Positions 31,100-42,965 of a DNA stretch of 64,000 nucleotides are shown here, piece by piece. The stretch is from Gnetum montanum. Its lineage: Eukaryota; Streptophyta; Gnetopsida; Gnetales; Gnetaceae. The stretch lies in the NCBI GenBank assembly GCA_015680685.1, contig MNCI01020158.1:6282-70281 (forward strand), read 5' to 3'. Each line of letters opens with the position of its first letter. The first letter of the stretch is position 1. A model generated the notes under the pieces. That model did no database searches and had not been told where the DNA came from. It worked only from the letters and a program-made list of their open reading frames with translations. Both the position numbers and the translations under genes were made by a program.

Positions 31100-32330
31100 A
31101 AGAGATGCCACAAGAGTTGGATCATAGGAAGAAATAGTAGCTTCTTCATCAGGCTAAGCACTTCATGGAGATTAATGGACACCTTTACAAGGTGTGCACT
31201 AATGGCCTAATTCATTGGTGTGTTCTTGATGCTACTCAACTACATGTTCTCCAATATGCTCATGAGGACCCTTGTGGGGACCACTATGTAAGAAGATGCA
31301 TGACCATTAAGATCCTTATGGTAGGGTATTATTGGCCAAAAATCTTCAGGGATGCCCACCAATTCATTTTCTCTTATGAATTTTGTCAATGAAATGGTGG
31401 GATGATCACTTGAATGGAGAGGCCTTAGTAGTGGATCCAACCACTGGAACCCTTCAATATTTAGGGCATAAACTTCATGGATCCCATCACACCCATGTCA
31501 AATAAAAAGACATACACAATAGTCATTGTTTACTATTGTAAAAAATGAGAAAAAGCAATAGCTATCACCAACTATACATTTTCCACTACTATGCAGTTTG
31601 TACAATAGAACATTGTAAATAGTTTGAGTGCCATGTGCATTGATTTCTAATAATGGTACTTATTTTATAGGTGTTAATTTCTACAAGATCATGGAATGCT
31701 TGGGGGTTGAACATAAATTAATAACACCTTACCAACCCCAATCCAACAGTTAAGCTAAGGTTACCAATAGGGAAATCACTAAGATCTTAAACAAAACAAT
31801 AAGCAAATATAAGAGAGACTGGAGCACAAAATTCAATGATTCCCTTTGGACATACTACTCAACATGGAAACTTCCTTTAGGCTATTCTCCCTATGATCTG
31901 GTGTATGGAAAATTACCAACTCTTCTAATCCAATCTAAGCTCTATACACTTTCAGCAACTTGTGACCTTGACCTTGACCTTATCCTAGCATAGAAAGAAA
32001 GATTGATCAACCTTAATGCACTAAATGAGGATAGATTGGTGGTCCTATCCTTGAATGAAGTGCATAAGGCATTCAACAAAAAACACCATGAACTTAGAAT
32101 ATGGAAGGTAAAATTTCAACCTAGAGACAAGGTCCTCTACTAGAACCCCACACACATGCCTCAACAAACTAATTTCCAAACATTGTGGGAAGGGTCTTAC
32201 ATCATTTACAAAACCTTTTATTTTGAGGTCATTTTGATCTATAAACTTAAGAGCCCAAATAAAAAATAGCTAGTCAACATGCAACAATTAAAACCTTTCC
32301 ATGAGCCCAAGCAAGCTAGTGAAAGCAACG
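31100..32330 (+). pseudogene. E2 integrase (broken)
   Basis: The N-terminal zinc region (31165-31392) reads A-H-E-D-P-C-G-D-H-Y, G-Y-Y-W-P-K-I-F and ends S-Y-E-F-C-Q, the family H2C2 pattern with the first Cys replaced. The catalytic core (31480-31750) is full of stops but keeps T-P-Y-Q-P-Q at its end. The C-terminal part (31790-32330) aligns well with E1, including Y-D-L-V-Y-G-K-L-P (about 31890). No chromodomain seen. Confidence 0.8.
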
Positions 32331-32369
32331 CCTCCTCAAATGCACAACCACACTCAATTTTTCAGATCT

Positions 32370-32650
32370 CCTCCTTCCAAGTCAATCTGGAAGATATGGC
32401 GATCCATGCTAATCATTAAAATGGCTCCTTATTTTTTCAAATTTTATGTTTTACACTTTCTTTATTTTTACACTTTTTTTCTTACCCTTTCTTAGTTGTT
32501 ACATCTTTTTGTTTTACACTTTGTTATTTTTCCAATTTTTGTTTTACAACATAATTAGTACATTTTAACTTTCCTGAATATTTTATAATTTCTTTTATAT
32601 TTTTACTTTATTTTTTATATAAATTTTCTTATTTTTTTTTAAATAAACAT
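32370..32650 (+). promoter_or_regulatory. E2 internal purine tract remnant and T-rich spacer
   Basis: Position equivalent to E1 5292-5580. The purine tract is decayed here (tctggaagatatggcg near 32380), but the T-rich region with TTTTGTTTTACA repeats (32440-32550) is clear. Confidence 0.4.
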
Positions 32651-33896
32651 GCTTTGTTGCCAACAAGACATAGTGATGTTGTAGTTGTTGCTAAAGGTGG
32701 TTTGTACTTAATGTTTTTGATAGCTAATGTCTAGTTTCTAATTTTGAATTTTAATGACTAATGACTAAGACATGGTTTCTTTTTCATGAAACAAATAGTG
32801 AGTCCACATCCTCCATCCATCCACAAACTCTATGGTCTTCCTAGTTTTGGAAATATGAGATCCCTTTTTCATTAATAAAACTTTAACGAACTTGTAACCT
32901 AGGTAGTTTTCAAACTTGGGAAAGATTCAAAGGTTTGCAAAGTGTGTAACTTCCAAGGGGATTCAATGCTCTTTGTACCTTTCTACTTACTTGAGTGCAA
33001 GAGTGTTTTCATGGATCTCTTACCGTTCCATGTCAACCAATAACAAAAGGTTAAAAAGTCTTTGCATGATGTGCTTTCCATCAAAAAATCCATAAAAACA
33101 TAAAATCTAAAATAATAATAATAGTGGAAATTCAAAGCACACCCCTTAGATGAAATAATGAACTACAAGCACTAGTTATGGGACTAGAAAGACATGTTAC
33201 CCATGCCTAAAGATCCCCTCTAACTAAGGCCCTTTCTCACTTCCTACTTCTCTTTTCTTTTAAAATAAGAAATGGTGATTGATCTATGGAAGCATTCTTG
33301 TATCTTGAGGGAATAGTTTGGTCTTAGAGTGGTGATGTAAAGTCACTGAAAGTGGTTGGTTTTGACTTGGACTAATAATGAACCTTATTAGGTCATTTAA
33401 GCATAAGATGCATAAGGGACTTCATGTGACCACACTTCATAACTCCATTTCATCTTCTGTCTCTATTCAATGTCTTAGTTTGATGTGTTCAAATTCTTAG
33501 GTAGATTCTTCTAGATTCAGTCCTTAACTTTTCATAACCATTAATCAACTATGGTGTCCATGAACTCCTTAGTTGAGGTTATGCAAGGACAAAAAGAACA
33601 TGAACCTTCTATGGGAAGAACCCACTTACATACCTCTTAGTTGAATTAGTTAAGTTTCTTATCCTTAGGGATTCTCACAATCAAATCTTTCATGCACTCC
33701 ATCAATTGCATTCAACTATGCACTCCTTAAGGTATTTTTCTTCAATAAAATTTTATTCTTCCATCAATTCTCCATTTTTGTGAATTTACAAGTCATCTTC
33801 TACTATTTTCATCATGTTCATGGCTTTTCTAGCTCTCCATAGACTCTAATTTCATGCAAAAGCTCCTTTTATTTTTCGAGATATTTAATGTAAGAT
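32651..33896 (+). other. E2 non-coding 3' spacer
   Basis: About 1.25 kb aligned block by block with E1 5581-6860 but without an open frame. Includes the conserved 'ctagaaagacatgtta' (about 33185) and 'gaagaacccactta' (about 33615) blocks. Confidence 0.5.
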
Positions 33897-33940
33897 ATTT
33901 TAGGGTTTAGGGTTTAGGGTTTACATTTGCCTATAAATAC
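33897..33940 (+). promoter_or_regulatory. Telomere-type repeat next to the E2 internal TATA box
   Basis: About 3.5 perfect copies of the plant telomere unit TTTAGGG (33897-33923), then TATAAATAC at 33932-33940, 440 bp before the ORF3 ATG. The reverse complement contains AAACCCTAA, the telo-box known from plant promoters. In E1 and E3 the same place holds U3-like repeats instead. Confidence 0.55.
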
Positions 33941-34371
33941 ACATGGAACCTTGATAATTTTTCACATTTGCTTCAAAATGAGGGAGTTTTTGAAATTTTT
34001 AGAAACTAGAACCTTCCAAAAGCCCTATCTTTCTAATCGTTTATTTGATTCACTCCATTCTTCAACCTTGTAGCTATTAAATATAACCTTTTCCTTGTGG
34101 GTGCCACAAACTTTAAGTTTTTGATGAAAATTTTTTTGAAAAAATTTCTAACTCCCACAAAGGTTTAACTAAAAAACCAACATTCAAACACCAATTTATA
34201 AGAGTTAAACCATTCTAACAAGCTTCAGTAATACTCTAAGTAAAATAACAATAAAATAATCAATATGCCATGGTCAAAACTTAGCCTAAGTATAATTATC
34301 CAATGAGAAAGGTACTAAAATGATATAAGTTACACATGGAATGCTAATCCTTGGTTGTGTTGTGACCATAG

Positions 34372-37096
34372 ATGGCACCTAAATGAAAGCACATCATGAA
34401 GGAGGACCATCCCAACCAAGGGACAAATAACCATGAATAGAAAGGGGCTAAGAACAACTCCATGAGCAAGTAGAGACCCATGCCATGGGACCTCTTTGGG
34501 AGGAGCTTGAAGTGGAATTTGTCTAATAGATTCTCAAAGATGTAGCTACAATAGAATAGTCTCACCAAGAGAAGGCACTTCAACCTAGACTGAACCTTGA
34601 GGTCACCTTAACAAAGGCTTGCCTCAAGTAGATTGTGAATAAGGAGGTCTAGAAATACATGCTCCAAGAGCTAAACTTTAGACCTTTCTTAGAGTTCGCA
34701 CCTCCAAAGTCAAAGCTCAACTACAAAACTCTCCCATGTGATACACAATCACTTTCATTAGGGAGTGGTACATGGGAGAGACATACTTGTTCTAGAATAA
34801 TCAGTAGGTTAGTTCAATGATCAAGATCAAGGATATTTTAGTATCCTACTTGGTGAAAGCCATCATAGAGGTCCTTGGGTTACCAGAGTCTTGGGAAAAT
34901 CTTCTAAAAATTTTAATGTAGGCAAATCCTAGCATCAAGAAAGAATGGATGTAATGGTGTTATGGAGTATACTGTAAGAAGTTTGGTGCACTCACCATGA
35001 TAGAGCATGCATACTTTAAGATTGCAGCCTTTTACCTCAATCCAACAGTGAGGCCAAGTAAGATCACAACTTTCTCTACTTATGCATGTACTGCTCTAAG
35101 TGATAGATTCCTGGTCAACCTTCCACAACTAATCTATCTTGAGATAGAGAAGCAATTTAAAAAAAATGAACATGAAAGGAAGACACTCCTCTTCTCATGT
35201 CTCATCTAAAAATTGTGAAAGAGGGAAGGCATAGCATGCTATACAAATGATGTTGTCCAAAGTGCTCCATCCTCTTCCTAAGCAGAGATGATGAAGGATA
35301 AGGTGCTTGCTAAAGTCATCCAAGAAAAGAAGCAGCAACTACCACCTACTCATGAAACAACATCAAATCCCACATTGCTCTTGAGCACATACACGATATT
35401 CAAAAGTAGCTCTTATGAGAGTAGGAGTAGAAAGCAAGAACAAGTGGTGGAGATCCATCTATATATCACCTAGCAAAGAGTCACCTCAATGAAGTGGCTT
35501 AAAAATCAATCATATGGAAGGTGGTGGATCAATGTTTTTAGTCCAAAGAACATAGATTCCTACCAAATAAAATCCTAGCACCCAAGAGGTAATGATATCC
35601 CTCTATCAACAATAGTAATTTCTAGAAATCCTTGGAAACACTGCTACTTTCTCGATACATCTAGAAGAGGGCAAGGGGACAACTATCTTGGTGATGCAGC
35701 ACCATGGGTAGGAGACAATAATAGAAGTTGTTGCTAATAAAATTACCAAAGAATTAAATGCATCTACGATGTATGTACTAAATGTTTCTACACTTAAAGA
35801 TGCACAGATGTTTGCAAGAACCCTTAGCCCAAGCACATATTGGAGGGGCAACTACATCCTATTGGAGGGGCAACTTGAAATAACCTAAGCACAAAACCAA
35901 TGATTTGTTGTAGATGTTGCCAAATTAAGATCCTATTTTGTTGATCCTACATTTCTTAACCCTGCACTAACATGAGAAGAAGCCTTTAAGTAGCTTGAGG
36001 GTAAGCTCAAAAAGGTTGAGAATGAGAAGGAGATGGTCATGGTCATCTTTGACCAGTCTATGCCAAGAATAAAACATACACCATTTAGAAAGACTTTGTC
36101 TAAATGCACTGTGAGAATAAAATTTTGATCACAAAGAATCATTGTCAATAGAATGTTGATGTGCAAAAGTAGCAAATGCAAGATTTTATCCATCAATTGT
36201 AGGAGTAGCTAGCTAGAGTGAACCATGAATCGAAGAGATTAGCAACTGAAAACAGAAATCTCTCCATGGAGGAAGTCTGAGCCCTTTCCCAAAAATCTAC
36301 AATAGAGATAGCCACATAGAAAAATGAGGCTCTCAAATTTGAGAGAGTCAAGAACCATTACAAAGATCAAGTCAATCTATAGAAAGAAATTAACAAAAAG
36401 GAAATCCAAATGACAAAGACAAAGGTAAATGAGGCCCTCTAGCAATTCCAGCAAGGAAGTGATGTGTGGTAGCCTATCTTTGATGGGTTAAATGCATATA
36501 ACAAAGTAGAAATCATCATGAAGGAGTTGTAGATTGAGGAGATAATGAAGTACATGAAGCTTTCCAATCTCTATTATGCAAACCTAGTGATGTTGACTAC
36601 TGGTAAGCCACAGTCAAAATTAAAGAAACAAGTGGCTAACTTGTATTTTTTGTACAAGGAAGAGTTTAAGAATCACAAAGACACCAAGCAGAAGCTTAAG
36701 ATTGCCAATGCCAAACTCAAGGTTTCCAAAGTGATATTCATTGATCAGTGTTCAACTGCTAAGGACCTAGCCAATTGAATGAATGACTACTAAGAGCTAT
36801 ACAATGTACTCAAAGTGTTCAATATTGAATGTAAATAATTCACTACCTGGTTGGTGAATGTTAAGGAATTATTCCCTACAATGCCATGTTTGTGGGATAT
36901 TCCCATTCTAGCCCACATCAAAAAATCTATGTGGACTAAGGAGGAGAAGATGAAGGCACTGTTGGATGTCCTTTATCTTCCACTAGAATTTGCAACTACC
37001 ATAGAACAACCAGAACCACCTAAACCACTAGGTGCACTAGATGCAGGAGAAGGTCCTTTGAAGCCTTAGGAGCCTCCACTATCTAGGACCATTTGA
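34372..37096 (+). pseudogene. E2 ORF3: PF20167-like plus coiled-coil protein (broken)
   Basis: Homolog of E1 and E3 ORF3, from ATGGCACC (34372) to TGA (37094-37096); length is not a multiple of three, so at least one net indel. A-Y-F-K-I-A-A-F-Y-L-N-P near 35005-35045 and L-L-F-S-C-L-I near 35190-35210 match E3's middle block. The Gln/Pro linker is at 35330-35350, the coiled coil at about 35970-36780 (open piece 36545-36778 with K-L-K-K-Q-V-A-N-L and K-L-K-I-A-N-A-K-L-K-V heptads), and the C-terminal block V-K-E-L-F-P-T-M-P with E-E-K-M-K-A-L-L at 36855-36970. CTAAT and AG precede the ATG. Confidence 0.7.
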
Positions 37097-37313
37097 TCTT
37101 CTCCAACGTCTTTACACCATCAGAGGAATTATAGTTGTCAGTTTTGTCTTGGTGTTTAATTTTGTTGTCTTAAACACCAAAATTTTGTAATCATTTTAAA
37201 ACCATACACTCTAGGTGCTTAGTTTTTGTTGTGTTGTTTGTCTATTTGTTTTGTCAATCAATAATACCATACCTTCCCAAATTTTGTAAAGAACTTGAGG
37301 ATGAGTTTTCCTT

Positions 37314-37327
37314 CAGTTGTGAGGGTA
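37314..37327 (+). promoter_or_regulatory. E2 3' polypurine tract
   Basis: cagttgtgagggta directly before the LTR; same form as in E1. Confidence 0.65.
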
Positions 37328-38186
37328 TGATGAAGTGTCATCCTATCAACAAGATCTTATTAATATGATCCTATTGATGCAAGGTTTGACCCATTGATGT
37401 GTACCCATCAACAGGGTACACTGTTTGCACCTAAAAATGTGCACCTTTCACCACATTTATGGCATATGTCTCATAGTTGTAGCAAAGATCTAGTAGTTTT
37501 TTCACTTGAAAGTTAAAATATTTTCTAAGTGCCCACAATAGGATTCAAAGAGTATATAGATATTTATTCAAGAATTGTTGTACCTAAACACTACAATGTA
37601 TGCAATAATAAAGATGAGCTTTATGATAAACCTTGTAGCACTTGGACTAGTTAAATTTTTTCCTTTATGCATTTAATATTTTAAGCAAGTTCCCTTAATT
37701 TTTTAAGTAATTAAGTAATTAATTAATTAATATAGATTAAATAGTGATTAATTAAAACACATAAGTACAACCACTATGAGCATATGTGTAACACTTGGTA
37801 ATTCCAATAATGCTTAATGTTTGGTAATCCAGTAGTATTATACATGTTCAAGATGTGTACAAGAAGTAGGAATAGATGCTTATTTTAGGATTAGTTTAGT
37901 GTTTTTTAGTTAGATTAATTTAGCAATTAATTACCTTATTCATTATTCTTTAATATTATGCAAATTAGAACACAAAAAAACATAAAATGATAAAAAATCA
38001 TATGCCTTAGTTATACTTAACCATACCCTTGTACTCACAAGTGTAATTGGGAAGACAATGATTCAAAAGATTGATTCACCTCCTAGATTAGTGTATGTTA
38101 AAACATATAAGTCCTTGGAATTTAACCAAGTCATGCATAACACTTGTGATTCATATGGTTGGGTGTAGGGTCTACTTGCTGCTCAT
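37328..38186 (+). repeat. E2 3' LTR, end fused to a C2-type LTR
   Basis: About 859 bp from TGATGAAGTG. U3 has cattgatg/catcaac motifs (37375-37425). The right end stops at ctcat instead of ctcatca and passes into aagggagatgaag, which is copia LTR sequence. Confidence 0.85.
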
Positions 38187-40176
38187 AAGGGAGATGAAGA
38201 AGAGCTCATAGAGTGTTGTGGATTGTGATGTTTTTGTAGGGGATGAAGAAGAGCTCAAAGAATGACATCTAAAAAGAGATCTCAAAGTAGAGAGACTACA
38301 AGGACTAAAGGAAGCATGGACAAGTACATAGACTACATGCAAAATAAATATGCTTCAATGATTGAGAGGGAGCTAAATTAGCTAGATGAAAACTAAGGAA
38401 TCAAAACTCAAAAGCATAGAAGACATCTCCCAGAAGCAAAAGATGTCTTGGCTGAAGTTGAGTACATGTAGAGATGACGTCTTCAAAAAATAGGACATGT
38501 CTCCTTTCAAAAGAATACATCTCCATAGAGATATCCCACTTTTAGAAGATATGTCTCCCCAAAATTGAAGTTAATTTTAGATAGACATCTCAATCTTGAA
38601 GGAGATGTTTACACTAGTTGTTAGATAGCCATTGCATGAATTTTGAGGTGTTTTCAAAAAATTTGAGGCTATAATAAGACTTCATTCTCTTGGATATTGA
38701 GTAAGTGTTGTGCATGAATTTTTACTATTGATAAATCAAAATTTAGCAAACTATGATATCAGATATATGATATTGTAGCTTCGATATCGTAGCACTAGCT
38801 ACGTTATTGTACATGCAATATCGTGCGATGTGTGCCAACCTATAAATGCAATACTTAGGCACAAAGATCTACATAAGTTTTCATTCCATAGTAGTGTAAC
38901 TCTTGCAGATTGGTTTTATGAGTTACTCTTTAGCACTTAGAAGTGTGAATGCCTATAGCGTAGTGTGACATAGTGTACAAAGTATTCATTCAAGCATCTT
39001 GTACTTGGGCACAAGTGTGACCAACAATAAATAACGAGCTATTTCATATTATTGCAACATTCTCCTAGTTTACTAATTAGAATAATGTTTACAATTTTCA
39101 CTTAGATTAACTAATTATTGCTTTCCTAATTAATGTTTACTATTCCATGCACTTTACTTTCATTGTCATTAAGTGGTATGGATCCAACTATTTTCAAGTG
39201 CTAAGTGTAGTTATCTAGTAACCTAGTAGTATTATCACTTGGTACATCCAGTAGTGATACACCTAGTAATCCCAATGATGACTACATGAGTCCAAGGTGT
39301 GCATGGTAAATTAGGACTAGACATTCATCACCATAGGATAGACTAGATTTATTTACTTCTTTCCTTAGAATTAGAAACTATTTTCACTTTACCATGTATG
39401 CTAGGAACCAAATGGCCAAACAACATCAACATATCATATACCTCACTTTGAGATAAATCATACACGTAGACTTCACTAGCTCCATGTGAGAAGAAAATGG
39501 TCTCAAACTTAAACTAATTACTAGCATAATTACATTACCTCATCGACAAATTACAATCTAGTTGTGCATGAAATTCCTGTGACTTGTATGGTTGGGTGTT
39601 GGATTACTCCACTCCTCATCAACTATCAAAAAAATCATTGTATATTGCACTTTTGAACCTCATTTCTAAAATCATTTGCTTAATTGGTTTTTTAATTATG
39701 ATTTAAAGTACAAGGACCTGTAATTTAAGTTATACTCATTCCTTGTGATTTTGTTTCTCTCTCTTGTCACCTTGCTAGGGTTGATGTGATTCTTACTAGA
39801 AGACATTGTAATTCAGCTTGTTAGGATTCAATGGGATTGACTATCTGTGTAGCATCAAAACACTTTGAAGTGGAGCTTAATTTGTAAAGATTGTGGGATC
39901 CTTAAAAATAATTTCTAAGAATATTGAGATCTTGTGGGGTTAAGTTGTTTCGCAATGACAAAACACTCCAGTGTGGAGCTTAGAGCTTGTATAGGGTGTG
40001 GTACCCTTCAAACCACTTTTTAGAGAAACACAGTCTAGAGATGTGCAAGGAATCTAGCCTCCAAGTGTGGACTACCCAAGTTGGGGAATCACAATATATT
40101 TGGTTGTGGTTTTGTGGCTATTAAATTTTGTTTTGGGAAACTTATTCATCCTCCCCTTCTAAGTTCTTGATCCTCA
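38187..40176 (+). repeat. C2-family copia LTR, 5' truncated and interrupted
   Basis: 38187-38728 and 39622-40176 together match 15229-16345 in order, including the agatgtct motifs and the final 'ccccttctaagttcttga' block, ending CCTCA at 40176. Its first about 45 bp are replaced by E2. It may be the 3' LTR of C2, in which case E2 replaced the C2 pol region, or a separate copy. Confidence 0.75.
38729..39621 (+). repeat. Solo gypsy LTR in the copia LTR
   Basis: 893 bp from TGATAAATC to CTCATCA, flanked by perfect 5-bp duplications ACTAT at 38724-38728 and 39622-39626. U3 has several GATATC/GATATTG units (38755-38825) and a tataaatgc box near 38851. Product of LTR-LTR recombination of a full element. 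Confidence 0.93.
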
Positions 40177-41349
40177 GTAGTGACACCTATAATCTCTATT
40201 TACATTACTACAATGAGACTACTGGTCACACTCTATAGACTAACTATGTCGTAAATGGACTGCAAGTTGTAATGGGATACTGATCTATGAAAAAAATTAA
40301 GAATCTATTTACCATAAGTGAAACATGAGCAATAATGAGATCATGATCCATATGTAACTAGAAAATGAATGTGTCATGAATGGATAATGAGTCATGATTT
40401 TTCAAAGACTCCCAAATTGGATTACCACAAGCAAGGTATGAGTTCTTGTGAGATTGTAGTCTTCATCATGAGTCACAATGGAATTTGTATTGAATCCATG
40501 ATTAGGTCGTAATGAATCTTGAGCTTTTGTCTAAGTAAATTACAAATTATATAGGATTCATGATGAACCCACAAATGCAAAACTTGCACAAAATTCATAT
40601 TTAATTAATAACAAATGCATCACATTTCTTTGCAAGCTAAAAATGAAAACATTACAATCTTGTTGCATTGTCAAATTGACATTAGTAGAAGCCATGAGTC
40701 TTCAAAAATTTGCACTAACAATGATTGATTGACCCTCAAAATAGTTTAGAGGTTTATTTAGAATTGTTTGATCATTACAAGGCATTTAAATTGATAAACT
40801 ATAAAATAAAAAATAGTATGTATGGTGTTGTAAATATTTTTTTATGCATCAAACATCAATAACATCTTCAAAATGTTCAAATTTTTTTCATTCATCAATA
40901 TTTTCTTCATGTACAAAGAGAGAAAATGGTTTTCTATTTATAGATTTTAATAGGAATCAAATTACATGACATGAAGCCGATTTTGTTTAGGCTAAAATTT
41001 TAATAAAATGAATTTTCCTTAAGTATTTAGGACTATTTTAGTTACATATGATTATCAAATATTTTCAGTTTCCTTTTATTAAAAGGATGATTTTTAAACT
41101 TTCACATCAAATTTTATTATTTTTTAAATAGTTTTATTAGAAAATTCATCAAAAAATCATCATAAGATTTCCCCCTTAGTTTTTAAAAAATAATTAATGA
41201 CACTTCTCATGCACTTTATTATTTTGTGACATGTAATAAAATTAGTAATAGGTTTGAAAGACATTATATATTTTGTGATATGTACTACAATTAGCAATAG
41301 GTTTGAAAAACATTACTTATCTAATTCATTTGAAACCTTTTTTAATAAT
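40177..41349. other. AT-rich DNA without recognisable gene
   Basis: No coding similarity seen. Contains several atgagtcatgat-like short motifs (40290-40480) and a loose 50-bp direct repeat around 'taataggtttgaaa(g/a)acatta' (41226-41320). Probably old, unidentified transposon debris. Confidence 0.4.
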
Positions 41350-42237
41350 TGATGAATTATGAATAAGACAAGTTGCATTGATGCATGCCCACTGACACAA
41401 CCCCATTAATGGATGCTAAGATGCATTGATGCAGGTATGTCAATGCTAATGTAATCATTGCCTATATAAATGCACATGCCCCTCACATTTATGGCACTTT
41501 TAGGTCATAGCCATAATTAAATTCTTGTAGTTTCTTCCTTTAAAATTTAGAATATTTTTCCTTTGAGTGCCCAAAGTGTGCATATATGAGATTGTATGGC
41601 ATTTTATTCAAGTGCATATGTGCCTAGGACATATTTTTATGGATAATAGCAAAATTGAGATTTCGTCTATCCATTGTAGCACTTAGATTATCATAACTCT
41701 ACTTTTTAGCATCGTACTATCTATGAAATTTATATTATTATTCTTAAGTAATTAATGTTATTATTGATAAGCACATGAGAATGACCATTTCGAGCATAAC
41801 ATAAGAATGCTTGGTAATCCTAGCAATGGATACTTTGAGCACCTGGTAGTATACACAAGGTAACCCAGTAGCATTAATATGGGTTGAAGATGCAGAAAAC
41901 AAGTGGGAATGGATACTCCATGTTAGATAGTTAGTTACTAAAGTAGTTAATTAGATAATTAGTTCAATTATTAAATCTTCATTCATTTAATCAGTTAGAA
42001 AATAAGAGAAAAATAATAATAATAATATAAAAATAAATATGTTATTCCTCAACCACACTTAACCATACACACTAATAAGTACAAGTATGGATTAGGAAGA
42101 CAACAACTTACAACTACACAATTCACTATTTAGGAATATTAGCCACTTAGGTAAATAAGTCCACAAAATTCAACTAGATCATATGTGAATGCTTATGATT
42201 TTTATGGGTAGGCAGAGGGACTACCCACCACTCATCG
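41350..42237 (+). repeat. Solo gypsy LTR
   Basis: 888 bp from TGATGAATTA to CACTCATCG. Flanks ATAAT (41345-41349) and GTAAT (42238-42242) agree in four of five bases, consistent with a decayed target duplication. The U3 gatgcat/cattgatg motifs end at tatataaatgc (41463-41473). No primer site or polypurine tract adjoins it. Confidence 0.85.
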
Positions 42238-42720
42238 GTAATTTATGCTCATGAAAGAACAAAAGAGACAAATGAAATACACTTAATTCTAAACATAGTT
42301 GAGATTCAATTAAAAAAAAAGATACCTAGATTTCTAGTGAAAAAACATATAAACATGGGTGGCTCAACGTCTACTCAATTTGAGAGCTAATTCATGATAA
42401 ATCAAATACAAAACATAAGCCCATGTTACAACATAAGAGGCTTTCTCTTCAACATAAAATGACATTTATAAATACCAAAATCTTCCTAAATTAGGCTAGA
42501 GAGATTATGCAAATTGCTCAAAATTCAAGAGCACAATGACCACAAGCTTAATTCTCCACAAAATTTTTATAATTCATGAGGTGTTAACATTCAAACAAAA
42601 ATGCCTATTTTTGCAAACATAGAGGGCCACATAACATGATAATTTTGCATTACCCTAAACATAAATCTATAGAAACTTTTCTAATATTTAATGTTACATA
42701 AAATATCATAGAACTTAATT

Positions 42721-42835
42721 CTAAGAAGGGGGTTTGGAGAGTAGGGGGGGTGTTGTGGGGTGGGGAGAGGGTGGGGGGGGTGTGTTTGGAGTGGGAGTGG
42801 GCAGGGGAGGTGGAGGGGAGAAGGGAATAGAGGGT
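42721..42835 (+). repeat. G-rich low-complexity tract
   Basis: About 110 bp nearly all G, T and A, with many runs of 4-8 G (e.g. ggggggg at about 42746 and 42775). Able in principle to form G-quadruplexes. The long minus-strand reading frame across it is a product of base composition. Confidence 0.7.
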
Positions 42836-42899
42836 CAATGTTAAAACTTGAAAAAATAACTGTAAGTATACCCTAATACATATAGCCAAATGGATATTC

Positions 42900-42965
42900 C
42901 TCAAGTATGACTCAAACTAGCAATCTCTTACCCAAAAAGATAATGAGCTAGCCATTAGGTCTGGA
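42900..42965 (-). repeat. Possible tRNA-derived SINE head
   Basis: Minus strand carries TGGCTAGCTCATT (42942-42954), like a pol III A box, and 24 bp further AGTTTGAGTCA (42908-42918), like the B box GGTTCGAnnCC. Spacing fits a tRNA-type promoter. The body would extend left towards the G-rich tract; its end is not defined. Confidence 0.35.

Larger units (their letters stand above)
17481..38186 (+). mobile_element. E2: Athila-like Ty3/gypsy element, most complete pol
   Basis: Plus-strand element whose internal order is primer site, gag, protease, RT, RNase H, integrase, internal T-rich region, ORF3, polypurine tract and 3' LTR. It is interrupted by E3 (19352-27893), whose TSD GTGGA lies within gag. 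The 5' LTR is cut to its last about 170 bp and fused to C2 gag; the 3' LTR stops two or three bases short of its end and is fused to a C2-family LTR. Without E3 the element spans about 12.2 kb. Stops are abundant in every gene. Confidence 0.85.

Noticed and set aside
42650-42904. Pro/Thr/Ser-rich 84-codon frame on the minus strand
   Set aside because: Produced by the G-rich low-complexity tract; no homology or gene context.
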